From positions 19,994-83,993 of the forward strand of contig CAJUPT010000009.1 in the NCBI GenBank assembly GCA_910588405.1: a stretch of DNA of 64,000 bases, read 5' to 3'. The notes beneath the pieces were generated by a model. That model saw nothing but the letters and a program-made list of their open reading frames with translations, was not told the origin of the DNA and searched no databases. Of the stretch, positions 7,572-16,239 are shown in pieces. The stretch is from an uncultured Lachnospiraceae bacterium. Its GTDB lineage: Bacteria > Bacillota > Clostridia > Lachnospirales > Lachnospiraceae. Positions within the stretch are counted from its first letter, which is position 1. Every line of letters begins with the position of its first letter. Made by a program: the position numbers and the translations under genes.

Positions 7572-9311
7572 ATGGCATTTGACGGAACCGTAATCGCATG
7601 TATGGTAAAGGAACTTAAAGAAAAGGCAGAAGGCGGGCGGATCGCAAAAATCGCCCAGCCGGAGCCGGATGAGCTGATGCTTACGCTGAAAAAAGACCGG
7701 GATACCTCCCGGCTGCTGATCTCGGCCAACGCAAGTCTCCCTCTCATCTATTTCACCGATAAAAACAAGACAAGTCCCATGACCGCCCCCAATTTCTGTA
7801 TGCTGCTGCGCAAGCATATCGGCACGGCCCGGATCGTATCCGTGGTTCAGCCGGATTTTGAGCGGATCATCGACTTTACGCTGGAGCATCCGGACGATCT
7901 GGGCGATCTGCGCCGGAAGCATCTGATCGTGGAGCTGATGGGAAAGCACAGCAATATTATTTTCTGCGACGAAGGTTATAAAATCATCGACAGCATCAAA
8001 CACGTATCCGCCCAGGTCAGCTCGGTCAGGGAGGTGCTGCCGGGACGGGATTATTTTATCACCCGCACCGTGGAAAAAGAAAATCCCCTGCTGGCAGCGG
8101 AAGAGAATTTTATCTTTTTTCTGACCAATGCGCCCCAGCCGCTGTACAAGGCACTGTACGGGCATTTTACCGGAATCAGCCCCGCCGCCGCCCTGGAAAT
8201 CTGCTGCCGGGCTTCTCTCGATTCCGTCCAGCCTGCCAATACGCTGAATCCGTTAGAACAGACCCATCTGTTCCGCACCTTTTCCTACTATTTTGAGGAT
8301 ATCGCCGAGGGACGCTTCGCCCCGGCCATCCTCTATCAAAAGGGCGAACCGACGGAATTTACGGTCCTGCCCAGCAGCTGCTATGAAGACTGTGAGATCC
8401 GCCTGTTCCCTTCCGTCAGTCTGGTGCTGGAAACCTACTACGCTGAGAAAAACGCCGTCACCAGAAGCCGGCAGAAATCCGCGGATCTGCGCCGGATTAT
8501 TCAGACCCTTTTGGAAAGGAATGTAAAAAAGCTGGAGCTGCAGGAAAAGCAGATGAAGGATACCGAAAAGAGGGATAAGTACCGCGTCTACGGCGAGCTG
8601 TTAAACACCTACGGCTATTCCTTACAGGGCGGCGAGCGCTTTTTAAAGGCGCTGAATTATTATACGAACGAGGAGATTGAAATCCCCCTTGACGAAACGC
8701 TGTCCGCAAAGGGAAACGCTCAGAAATATTTCGACCGGTATAACAAGCTGAAACGCACCTATGAGGCCCTGTCCACCCTGCTTGTGGAAACCAGGGAGGA
8801 AATCGATCACCTGGAATCTATCGCCCAGTCCCTTGACATCGCCATGACTGAGGCGGACCTGGCAGAGATCAAAGAGGAAATGCGGGAGTTCGGCTATATT
8901 AAAAAACGGGGGCCGAAAGAAAAAAAGGGAAAGAGCAAAAGCAAGCCTTTCCACTACGTTTCTTCCGACGGCTTCCATATATATATAGGAAAGAATAATT
9001 ATCAGAACGAAGAACTGACCTTTAAAGTGGCCCAGGGCAACGACTGGTGGTTCCACGCCAAAGGCATCCCCGGCTCCCATGTCATCGTCCAGACGAAGGG
9101 CCAGGAGCTGCCGGACCGCGTCTTCGAGGAAGCCGGACGTCTGGCGGCATACTATTCCAAAGGAAGGGGCGGAGACAAGGTAGAGATTGATTATATTCAG
9201 CGCAAGCATGTAAAAAAGGTAAGCGGTGCAAAGCCCGGCTTTGTGATTTACCACACCAACTATTCCATGGTATCCGCGCCGGATATTCAGGGGATTCGGG
9301 AGGAGGAATGA
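7572..9311 (+). CDS. rqcH: Rqc2/RqcH-like NFACT ribosome quality control protein
   Basis: A 579-residue NFACT protein. RqcH homologues bind obstructed 50S subunits carrying peptidyl-tRNA and recruit tRNA-Ala to add C-terminal alanine tails for degradation. The NFACT-N domain opens as MAFDGTVIACMVKELK. A coiled-coil section lies at about 300-435. The NFACT-R domain near 455-560 shows DGFHIYIGKNNYQNE and DWWFHAKGIPGSHVI. Older annotations call this fibronectin-binding protein A. It is monocistronic, with its own promoter. alaS (11426-14068) and clpA-clpS, which act nearby in the same physiology, lie within 10 kb, although this may be chance. Confidence 0.93.
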   Translation: MAFDGTVIACMVKELKEKAEGGRIAKIAQPEPDELMLTLKKDRDTSRLLISANASLPLIYFTDKNKTSPMTAPNFCMLLRKHIGTARIVSVVQPDFERIIDFTLEHPDDLGDLRRKHLIVELMGKHSNIIFCDEGYKIIDSIKHVSAQVSSVREVLPGRDYFITRTVEKENPLLAAEENFIFFLTNAPQPLYKALYGHFTGISPAAALEICCRASLDSVQPANTLNPLEQTHLFRTFSYYFEDIAEGRFAPAILYQKGEPTEFTVLPSSCYEDCEIRLFPSVSLVLETYYAEKNAVTRSRQKSADLRRIIQTLLERNVKKLELQEKQMKDTEKRDKYRVYGELLNTYGYSLQGGERFLKALNYYTNEEIEIPLDETLSAKGNAQKYFDRYNKLKRTYEALSTLLVETREEIDHLESIAQSLDIAMTEADLAEIKEEMREFGYIKKRGPKEKKGKSKSKPFHYVSSDGFHIYIGKNNYQNEELTFKVAQGNDWWFHAKGIPGSHVIVQTKGQELPDRVFEEAGRLAAYYSKGRGGDKVEIDYIQRKHVKKVSGAKPGFVIYHTNYSMVSAPDIQGIREEE

Positions 9312-9360
9312 TCCTCCCTCGGCGCATCCTAATATGAAGCATTTTTCCATAGACGTGAAA

Positions 9361-9392
9361 AGGCCACAGGGAAATCCCTTTCCCTGTGGCCT
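9361..9392 (-). terminator. Terminator of rpsU
   Basis: A perfect 12-bp stem (9361-9372 with 9381-9392) and 8-base loop. On the minus strand it is followed by TTTTC, so it terminates rpsU transcription. It could also act on the 3' end of the converging rqcH transcript, but no T run follows on that strand. Confidence 0.85.
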
Positions 9393-9415
9393 GCCGCATA
9401 CTTACTTCATGATTC

Positions 9416-9592
9416 TTAGTTGTATTTGCGTTTTCTTGCAGCTTCGGACTTTTTCTTACGTCTTACGCTGGGCTTCTCGTAATGCTCTCTTTTACGAATC
9501 TCCTGCTGGATACCAGCCTTTGCACAGTTTCTTTTGAATCTGCGTAAAGCGCTGTCTAAACTTTCATTATCTTTAACAATTACGTTTGACAT
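9416..9592 (-). CDS. rpsU: 30S ribosomal protein S21
   Basis: A 58-residue S21 that I translated directly from the minus strand. It begins [20 protein letters not shown] and ends in a very basic tail [16 protein letters not shown], as S21 proteins do. S21 sits on the 30S platform and promotes base pairing with the Shine-Dalgarno region. An AGGTG element lies 6 bases before the ATG. It has its own promoter (9676-9703) and a strong terminator, so it is a single-gene unit. Confidence 0.96.
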   Translation of the reverse strand: MSNVIVKDNESLDSALRRFKRNCAKAGIQQEIRKREHYEKPSVRRKKKSEAARKRKYN

Positions 9593-9675
9593 AGCTCACA
9601 CCTAACCTCCCTTCAGTTGCAAAATTGCGCACCAGTACAACTGCACGGGTTATTCATAACGCATAACATAAGGCT

Positions 9676-9703
9676 ATTATAGCACATTTTCAGCATTCGT
9701 CAA
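9676..9703 (-). promoter_or_regulatory. SigA-type promoter of rpsU
   Basis: Minus strand TTGACG (9698-9703), 16 bases, TATAAT (9676-9681), about 85 bases upstream of rpsU. Confidence 0.8.
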
Positions 9704-9735
9704 TATGGAAACGAAACAACTTTTAAAACTTTTTC

Positions 9736-11112
9736 CTATGACGCAAAAAATTCATCCACCCGCTTCTTAATCTCCGGCTGCCTTAAGCTTTTCAGCATAT
9801 ATCCCGAAGGCTTTAAGGACAGCACGCCGGTCACGGTATCCGAATCGCTTCTTGAGGTCAGGAAGATTACCGGTACGTCTTTGGAGAATTCTTCCGAACG
9901 GAGCAGCTCCAGCGTCTGCTTTCCGTTACAGATCGGCATATCATAGTCCAAAAGGACCAGGTCCGGTTTATTCAGGGCGACGGCCCGGATGGCAGCCACG
10001 CCGGAGTCCACCATCTCTACCTCATAATCCCCGCTCAGCAGCTCATACAGCATCTGCCTGACGGTAATAGAATCGTCTACCAGAAGAATCTTTTTCCTGG
10101 GCGCCGCCTGCTCCTGCTCTTTAAACTCCGTCAGATACTTCTCCACCTCATTAAGGGCATTCTCCGCGTTAATCGGCGTCCCCACCTCCGGCTCTTTAGC
10201 CGTCCGGGGCGTCAGAATACAGCTGGCCAAATACCCCTCTCCTGTGTCAAACAGCAGGCTGGCCACCGGCATTTCCGTCTCAAACACCGCCTGGAACTGT
10301 GCATAAGACAAAAGGCTTTCCTCTTTCAGCTTATACGAAGAGCCTTTCAGGAAATATTCCATCATACGCCCTGAGAACCGCTGCATCGTATGCCTGGCTG
10401 CGTGAAGCATGGCCGTGTCCAGTTTTCCCGAGCGTTTTTTTCCCATAACGTCCCCGATTGTGCCGACCAAAAGCCGTTCCTCAAAGGCCAGAAGAACCTC
10501 CTGCTTTTTCCCCGTCTCTTTCGTCTCATAAACCAGCCTGTAATACAGCCCGTTTCCGAATTTCTCTCCGTTATAAACATCGCTGATCAGCTTCGCCTTT
10601 AACGAAAATATATTATAGACCAGCTGTTCGGCCACCTTTTTCAGATCAGCAAGCTCTTCACCCGGCAGAAGGTTCTCCCAGGTACGCACGCCCTTTCCCG
10701 TGATCGCCTGGTCTTCCGACGTGGTATGCCCGATCAGCCAGCCGGCGCAGACGCCAAGGAAATGCTCCACTGCCTCCGGCGAATAATTGGTCTGCTCAAG
10801 CTCCCGCTCCAGCGCCGGAATCGTATTCTCCCGGAATGCCTTGTGAATACGCTTATGCTGCATAATCCCGTCGTAATCGATGGACTCCATATAGGCTTCC
10901 TCATCCGCGAAATGTTTCAGCGCATGCTCCTTAAACAGCGCAATTCCTTTCCGGCATGACCGGCGGCTGTTTTTTCCCCCTGCCCATCCGCCCTTTTTCT
11001 GTGCCGTAAAAAAAAACAGCTTGTTAATAGACTCAAAAAGCTCCTGATGTTCCTGATCAATCGACGCTACGCCGATATTAAATTCTTCCTTCCATACATA
11101 TTGTGTATCCAT
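9736..11112 (-). CDS. Bacteriohemerythrin-response regulator fusion protein
   Basis: 458 residues from the ATG at 11112 (GGAG 6 bases upstream). Residues about 1-125 form a bacteriohemerythrin domain: VWKEEFNIGVASIDQEHQEL, then the His/Asp/Glu ligands in HALKHFADEEAYM and MQHKRIHKAF. This is expected to carry a di-iron O2- or NO-binding site. A middle region of about 130-330 is unassigned. Residues 340-458 form a CheY-like receiver with KKILLVDDS, phosphoacceptor D389 in LVLLDYDMP and the conserved lysine at about 441. No DNA-binding output domain is present. The gene stands alone, with no chemotaxis genes nearby. A role in oxygen or redox sensing is inference. Confidence 0.85.
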   Translation of the reverse strand: MDTQYVWKEEFNIGVASIDQEHQELFESINKLFFFTAQKKGGWAGGKNSRRSCRKGIALFKEHALKHFADEEAYMESIDYDGIMQHKRIHKAFRENTIPALERELEQTNYSPEAVEHFLGVCAGWLIGHTTSEDQAITGKGVRTWENLLPGEELADLKKVAEQLVYNIFSLKAKLISDVYNGEKFGNGLYYRLVYETKETGKKQEVLLAFEERLLVGTIGDVMGKKRSGKLDTAMLHAARHTMQRFSGRMMEYFLKGSSYKLKEESLLSYAQFQAVFETEMPVASLLFDTGEGYLASCILTPRTAKEPEVGTPINAENALNEVEKYLTEFKEQEQAAPRKKILLVDDSITVRQMLYELLSGDYEVEMVDSGVAAIRAVALNKPDLVLLDYDMPICNGKQTLELLRSEEFSKDVPVIFLTSRSDSDTVTGVLSLKPSGYMLKSLRQPEIKKRVDEFFAS

Positions 11113-11425
11113 TTCGTACTCCGCTACGCAAAATCCGGACAAGCATATACATATTGAGCATTTGGAAGCTCCTTTAAATCCCTTCCTCGGGGATGCTGTG
11201 TCCGGTAGCTTATCCTCCTTCTTTTAAAAATATATGCCTGGAAGTTCTACCGGATTCCCGCAGGCTTCCAGGCGTGAATTTCTGATAACTATACGAACTT
11301 ACCGATATTTCCTTGTTTTCGTGTGAATTTATATGAATTGTGCCGGTTTCCCGGTATACTTATTTTTATGCGGTTTTTTCGCCGTCTGTGCAGGCTTCCT
11401 GACAATCCTGCTGCCGGATCAGCTA
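11113..11425. other. Intergenic region between alaS and the hemerythrin gene
   Basis: It holds the weak alaS terminator (11236-11273). Nearer the hemerythrin gene there is a short minus-strand ORF (11154 down to about 11071, 27 codons, MLNMYMLVRILRSG) with AAAGGAG upstream. It runs out of frame into the hemerythrin gene. No riboswitch was recognised. Confidence 0.4.
11236..11273 (-). terminator. Probable alaS terminator
   Basis: A 9-bp perfect stem (11236-11244 with 11265-11273) enclosing a GC-rich loop. On the minus strand it is followed by ATATATTTTT. The large loop makes it weaker than a classic terminator. Confidence 0.5.
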
Positions 11426-14068
11426 TTATTTCAGCTGTCCTTCCAAAACCTCCGAAACCTTTTTCAGCGCCTCGTCGATGCCTGCCGGATTCTTTCCGCC
11501 GGCCTGGGCCATATTGGGGCGTCCGCCGCCGCCGCCGCCCACTAAGGAAGCGATGCCCTTGATCAGATTACCCGCATGGCCGCCGGCTTTTTGTACCTGG
11601 TCGGTAACCATGGCCAGCAGGTTCACTTTTCCGTCCGCAGCGGAGGCAATCACCACCACGCCCTCGCCTAGCTTGTCCTTCAGCTGGTCGCCCAGGTTTC
11701 TGAGGCCATTCATGTCCACGCCCTCCACCTTGACAGGCAGTACCTTCACGCCCTTCACCTCTGTCACCTGGCTCATCACGTCGCCGATGGATTCATTGGC
11801 CAGCTTGCTCTTTAGCTTTTCATTCTCTGCCTGGGCCGCTTTCAGCTCCGCCTGCAGCGACTGAATCTTCTTTGTCAACTGAGCCGGTTCTGTCTTCGCC
11901 GCCTTCGCCGCCTCGAACAGTTCTTCTTCCAGCTCCTTATAATAATTAAACACGCCGGAACCGGTCAGCGCCTCGATTCTTCTGACGCCTGCCGCAATAC
12001 CGGACTCGGAGATAATCTTAAAGGCCGTAATCTCCCCGGTAGCAGACACATGGGTGCCGCCGCACAGCTCCTTGGAGAAATCGCCCATGCTGACCACCCG
12101 CACGTCATCCTCGTACTTCTCACCGAACAGCGCCATTGCGCCGGATTTTTTCGCCTCGTCGATATTCATCACCTGCGTCTCTACCGGAAGGTTCCGGCCG
12201 ATCTGCTGATTCACCAGCTCCTCCACCTGTTTAAGTTCTTCCGGTGTCATCGCCGAAAAATGAGTAAAGTCAAACCGGAGACGGTCTGCCGCCACATAGG
12301 AACCTGCCTGCTCCACATGGGTGCCAAGCACAACCCGCAGCGCTTTCTGCAGCAGATGGGTGGCGCTGTGGTTCTGGGCGGTATCCCTGCGGTTCACCGG
12401 GCATACGGATAAAGTCACCCGGTCGCCTACCTGGAACATGCCGCTTAACACTCGGCCTACATGGCCCACGCGGCCGCCTTTTAACTTAACCGTATCCTCC
12501 ACCTGGAACCTTGCGCCGCCGGCCGTGGAAATAGTTCCCACATCAGCCTTCTGGCCGCCCATCGTGGCATAGAAAGGCGTCTCCTTTACGATAATCGTTC
12601 CGGACTCGCCGTCGGTAATCGCCTGCACCAGCTCCGTCTCCGTGGTCAGCACCGTGATCTCAGAGTCCAGGGCCAGATGTGTATAACCGTCAAATACCGT
12701 GGTAATGGCAGGATCGATCTCGTCATATACCGTGGCATCCGCCCCCATATAATTGGTGGTCTTTCTGGCGGCTCGGGCAGTCTGTCGCTGGTTTTCCATG
12801 CAGGCTTTAAACCCGTCTTCGTCGATGCCCATCCCCTTTTCCTCCAGGATCTCCCTGGTCAGGTCGATAGGAAAGCCATAGGTATCATAAAGCTTAAAGG
12901 CATCCTCGCCGGAAAGCGTCTTTCCGCAGGATTTTGCCAGCTCTTCCTCCATAGAAGCCAGAATGCTTAAACCCTGGTCGATGGTCTTATAAAACTTGTT
13001 CTCCTCCTCGGTGAGAACCTTGAAAATCATCTCTTTCTTTTCATCCAGCTCCGGATAACCGTCCTTTGACAGCTCGATTACCGTCTCGCTTAACTGCGCC
13101 AGGAACCGGCCCTCGATGCCCAGCAGACGTCCATGACGGGCGGCCCGGCGCAAAAGTCTTCTCAGCACATAGCCCCGTCCCTCATTCGAAGGCATAATGC
13201 CGTCGGAAATCATAAAAGTACAGGAGCGGATATGATCGGTGATCAGCCGCAGGGACACATCTTTTTTCTCATCTGCCTGATATTCCGCATGGGCCAGCTG
13301 GCATACCTTGTCCAGCAGCGCCTTGATCGTATCCACCGCAAAGATGGAATCCACGTCCTGCACCACCACGGCCAGACGCTCCAGGCCCATACCGGTATCA
13401 ATATTTTTCTTTTCCAGGGTAGTGTAATGATTGTGCCCGTCATTGTCAAACTGGGTGAACACATTGTTCCACACTTCCATGTAGCGGTCGCAGTCGCAGC
13501 CTACCGTGCAGCCCTCTTTGCCGCAGCCGTAAGCCTCGCCCCGGTCATAATAAATCTCGGAACAGGGACCGCAGGGGCCTGCGCCGTGCTCCCAGAAATT
13601 ATCCTCCTTGCCGAAACGGAAAATCCGTTCCGCCGGAATTCCCATCATATTGTGCCAGAGGTCAAATGCCTCGTCGTCCTCTTCATAAATAGAAGGATAG
13701 AGACGGTCAGGGTCCAGCCCCACCACCTCCGTCAAAAACTCCCAGGACCAGGAGATGGCTTCCTTCTTAAAATAATCACCAAAAGAGAAATTGCCCAGCA
13801 TCTCAAAAAAGGTGCCATGGCGGGCAGTCTTTCCCACGTTCTCGATATCTCCGGTCCGGATACACTTCTGGCAGGTAGTCACCCGGGTCCTGGGCGGAAT
13901 CTCCTGTCCCGTAAAATAAGGCTTTAAAGGCGCCATGCCGGAATTAATCAGCAGCAGGCTGTTGTCATTATGGGGAACAAGAGAAAAGCTCTTCATCGCC
14001 AGATGGCCCTTGCTCTCAAAAAACCCCAAAAACATTTTTCTCAGTTCATTTACACCGTACTTTTTCAC
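11426..14068 (-). CDS. alaS: Alanine--tRNA ligase
   Basis: Charges tRNA-Ala. 880 residues from the GTG at 14068, which has GGAGGA 7 bases upstream and gives the canonical opening MKKYGVNELRKMFLGFFESKGH. Upstream in-frame ATGs (14074, 14173) fit the ribosome binding site or family less well. The class II core motifs (INSGMAPLKPYFTG, RVTTCQKCIRTGDIENVG, TFFEMLGNFSFGDYFK) are followed by the editing domain, with HSATHLLQKAL and CGGTHVSATGEI zinc ligands. A DHHA1 C-terminal domain ends the protein, with the Gly-rich GGGGGGRPNMAQAGG. Full length. No T-box was recognised in the leader. Confidence 0.97.
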   Translation of the reverse strand: MKKYGVNELRKMFLGFFESKGHLAMKSFSLVPHNDNSLLLINSGMAPLKPYFTGQEIPPRTRVTTCQKCIRTGDIENVGKTARHGTFFEMLGNFSFGDYFKKEAISWSWEFLTEVVGLDPDRLYPSIYEEDDEAFDLWHNMMGIPAERIFRFGKEDNFWEHGAGPCGPCSEIYYDRGEAYGCGKEGCTVGCDCDRYMEVWNNVFTQFDNDGHNHYTTLEKKNIDTGMGLERLAVVVQDVDSIFAVDTIKALLDKVCQLAHAEYQADEKKDVSLRLITDHIRSCTFMISDGIMPSNEGRGYVLRRLLRRAARHGRLLGIEGRFLAQLSETVIELSKDGYPELDEKKEMIFKVLTEEENKFYKTIDQGLSILASMEEELAKSCGKTLSGEDAFKLYDTYGFPIDLTREILEEKGMGIDEDGFKACMENQRQTARAARKTTNYMGADATVYDEIDPAITTVFDGYTHLALDSEITVLTTETELVQAITDGESGTIIVKETPFYATMGGQKADVGTISTAGGARFQVEDTVKLKGGRVGHVGRVLSGMFQVGDRVTLSVCPVNRRDTAQNHSATHLLQKALRVVLGTHVEQAGSYVAADRLRFDFTHFSAMTPEELKQVEELVNQQIGRNLPVETQVMNIDEAKKSGAMALFGEKYEDDVRVVSMGDFSKELCGGTHVSATGEITAFKIISESGIAAGVRRIEALTGSGVFNYYKELEEELFEAAKAAKTEPAQLTKKIQSLQAELKAAQAENEKLKSKLANESIGDVMSQVTEVKGVKVLPVKVEGVDMNGLRNLGDQLKDKLGEGVVVIASAADGKVNLLAMVTDQVQKAGGHAGNLIKGIASLVGGGGGGRPNMAQAGGKNPAGIDEALKKVSEVLEGQLK

Positions 14069-14305
14069 GATCATTCCTCCAAGACTGATGTTATACCTGT
14101 GTTCGCACACTTCGGCGCGGCGTCCAGGTATATCCGAAAGAAATTTCTTTTTATTAATACTTATTTCAGACACCCCCTAGTCTATCATAGGAAAATGTAA
14201 TTTTCAAGTATGTGTGAATAAACGTTTATTTTTATTTACCGGCAAAAAAACGAAAATAATAATATCATTTTCTTCTGTATTCCGCAACGTGTTTTTATAT
14301 ATCGC

Positions 14306-15415
14306 CTAATCATACTCCAGCTTCATCTGCGTCAAGTCAATATAGACGTCCGTCCCTTTTCCCGGCTCCGATTCGATGCGGATCTCATGGCCCAAAAGCT
14401 CCAATGTCTGCCGGCAGAGAGAAAGGCCGATACCAGTGGAATGACAGTCTCCCCTTCCGTTGTAACCGGTATAACCCCAGTCAAAAATCCGGGGCAGATC
14501 CTCCTTCCGGATTCCGATGCCCGTATCCCGGATCAGCAGTTCCCGTTTCCCCTGGCAAGTCGTAAGTCCCAAGAATACGCTGCCCTTTTTCGTATACTTC
14601 GCGGCATTGCCCACCAGCTGTTCGATGACAAAGGCCAGCTGCTTTTCGTCGGTAATCAGCCTGCAGTCCAGATTCCCCAGCTCCAAAGCCACATCCTTAT
14701 GGCGAAACAGCACCGCCGTTTTTTTCAGCGCCTTCCTTACAATCGTCCCTAACTCATGCTCCTTCAGTACCAGGTCGTCGGCTTTTCCGCCCAGCCGCTG
14801 ATATTGCAGCGCCATATCCACATACTGCCGGATTTTGTACAGCTCCCGGTTCAGCTCCCTGCGGTCTAACTCCTCCTCCTGCAAAAGCAGGCTGATTCCG
14901 GCTATCGGCGTTTTGACCTGATGGGACCAGCGGGTATAATACTGTCTGGCCTCCCAGATGGAGCGGTCATATGCCTCTGCTTTGACCCTCAGCCTCCCAT
15001 GAATTTTTTCCAGAATTATTTTGTACATCGCCTCCGCCATATCCTCCGGCTCCGGCAGACCGTCCAGTGTATATTCCGGATGGTTCGCTGTGTCCCGCAA
15101 GGCCTGCAGCTTTCTGCAGTAGCTGCCGTACCCTGCCGCCAAAACCGTCAGCAATATGACGATATCCAGCAGCAGAACATAAAAAGCCGGCCCCCATGGC
15201 AGACCGTAAAGTCCATAGACCAGAGCGGTTAGCAGCATAAAGCTTCCCGACAGGCCGATCAATGCTCTACTGTCCCGCAGATAGTGCTTCCATGTTTTTC
15301 CTGTCCGGGTTTCCGTATGCCTCCGACAAGGCTTCCGTAATTTTATCTTTCCCTGGAAGCCTCCCTTCGCGATTTTCCGGTTTTCAAAATATTCATTTTC
15401 AGAAAGCTTTTCCAT
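14306..15415 (-). CDS. Sensor histidine kinase, BceS-like (intramembrane-sensing)
   Basis: 369 residues. Two membrane helices at about 51-71 and 76-98 with almost no extracytoplasmic loop mark the intramembrane-sensing class. H165 in RWSHQVKTPIAGISLL is the phosphorylation site. The ATPase domain shows NAAKYTKKGSV, DTGIGIRKEDLPRIFD and the GIGLSLCRQTLELLGH box. Relatives detect cell-wall antibiotics or peptides through a partner BceAB transporter. It lies 6 bases downstream of its response regulator. No ABC transporter gene is next to this pair, so the input is unknown. Confidence 0.9.
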   Translation of the reverse strand: MEKLSENEYFENRKIAKGGFQGKIKLRKPCRRHTETRTGKTWKHYLRDSRALIGLSGSFMLLTALVYGLYGLPWGPAFYVLLLDIVILLTVLAAGYGSYCRKLQALRDTANHPEYTLDGLPEPEDMAEAMYKIILEKIHGRLRVKAEAYDRSIWEARQYYTRWSHQVKTPIAGISLLLQEEELDRRELNRELYKIRQYVDMALQYQRLGGKADDLVLKEHELGTIVRKALKKTAVLFRHKDVALELGNLDCRLITDEKQLAFVIEQLVGNAAKYTKKGSVFLGLTTCQGKRELLIRDTGIGIRKEDLPRIFDWGYTGYNGRGDCHSTGIGLSLCRQTLELLGHEIRIESEPGKGTDVYIDLTQMKLEYD

Positions 15416-15421
15416 CTCTTG

Positions 15422-16102
15422 TTACCGCGCCTCCTCCACCAGATAACCCAGCCCCTTTCTGGTCTTGATAAAGCCTGGAAGACCAATCTCGTCCAGCTTC
15501 CGTCTCAATCGGGTAACATTCACGGTCAGCGTATTGTCATCGATAAAGCTTTCCGTCTCCCACAGCTTCTCGATCAAAGCATCCCTGGATACCGGACTAC
15601 CCGGATGCTCCATCAGAATCTGCAGAATCTTAAACTCATTTTTGGACAGCTCCAGTCTGCCGCTGCCAAAGGAAAGGGAGGCTTCGGTCAGATTCAGCAC
15701 GGCTCCGCCTGCCCGCAGCACATTTTTATCGCCTCCAAAGGCATAGGCTCTGCGCAGCACCGCCTGAATCTTTGCGATGAGCACCTCCATGCTGAAAGGC
15801 TTGGCAATAAAATCATCGGCCCCCATATGGAGCGCCATCACCTGATTCATATCTTCCCCTGCCGAGGAAATAAAAATAATGGGTGTATGACTGCATCTGC
15901 GAATCTCCTCACACCAGTGATACCCGTCATAATAGGGCAAGGAGATATCCATCAGTACCAAGTCCGGCTCCTTGCGCAGAAATTCCTGATCGATCTGCGC
16001 AAAATCATCGGGAACGCAAACCGCATATCCCCACCGTTCCAGCTGACGGCCCAGCACATCCGTTATCGTCTGGTCGTCCTCCACAATCATGATTTTATAC
16101 AT
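15422..16102 (-). CDS. Response regulator, OmpR family (BceR-like)
   Basis: 226 residues from the ATG at 16102 (MYKIMIVEDD). An upstream in-frame start at 16129 is less family-like. Receiver domain with D9-D10 and phosphoacceptor D52 in LVLMDISLP. The winged-helix domain at about 125-226 has LSKNEFKILQILMEHPG and DNTLTVNVTRLRRKLDEIG. It is the partner of the kinase immediately downstream. No target promoter can be assigned from this window. It lies 137 bases downstream of clpA and may have its own promoter, which I could not identify with confidence. Confidence 0.92.
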   Translation of the reverse strand: MYKIMIVEDDQTITDVLGRQLERWGYAVCVPDDFAQIDQEFLRKEPDLVLMDISLPYYDGYHWCEEIRRCSHTPIIFISSAGEDMNQVMALHMGADDFIAKPFSMEVLIAKIQAVLRRAYAFGGDKNVLRAGGAVLNLTEASLSFGSGRLELSKNEFKILQILMEHPGSPVSRDALIEKLWETESFIDDNTLTVNVTRLRRKLDEIGLPGFIKTRKGLGYLVEEAR

Positions 16103-16239
16103 GTGATTCCTCCCTCTTGCAGTCCTCATGGCGCCCCTTTATGCCTGCTGCTAACGATCCAAACGGTTATCGCCCAGGCCACTCTCTCGCCCATATGGGT
16201 TCACCTTGCGTTTATATTGACATTTGACGATCACCGCGA

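Noticed and set aside
14069-14290. T-box riboswitch ahead of alaS
   Set aside because: The conserved T-box sequence and terminator/antiterminator pair are not present in the leader.
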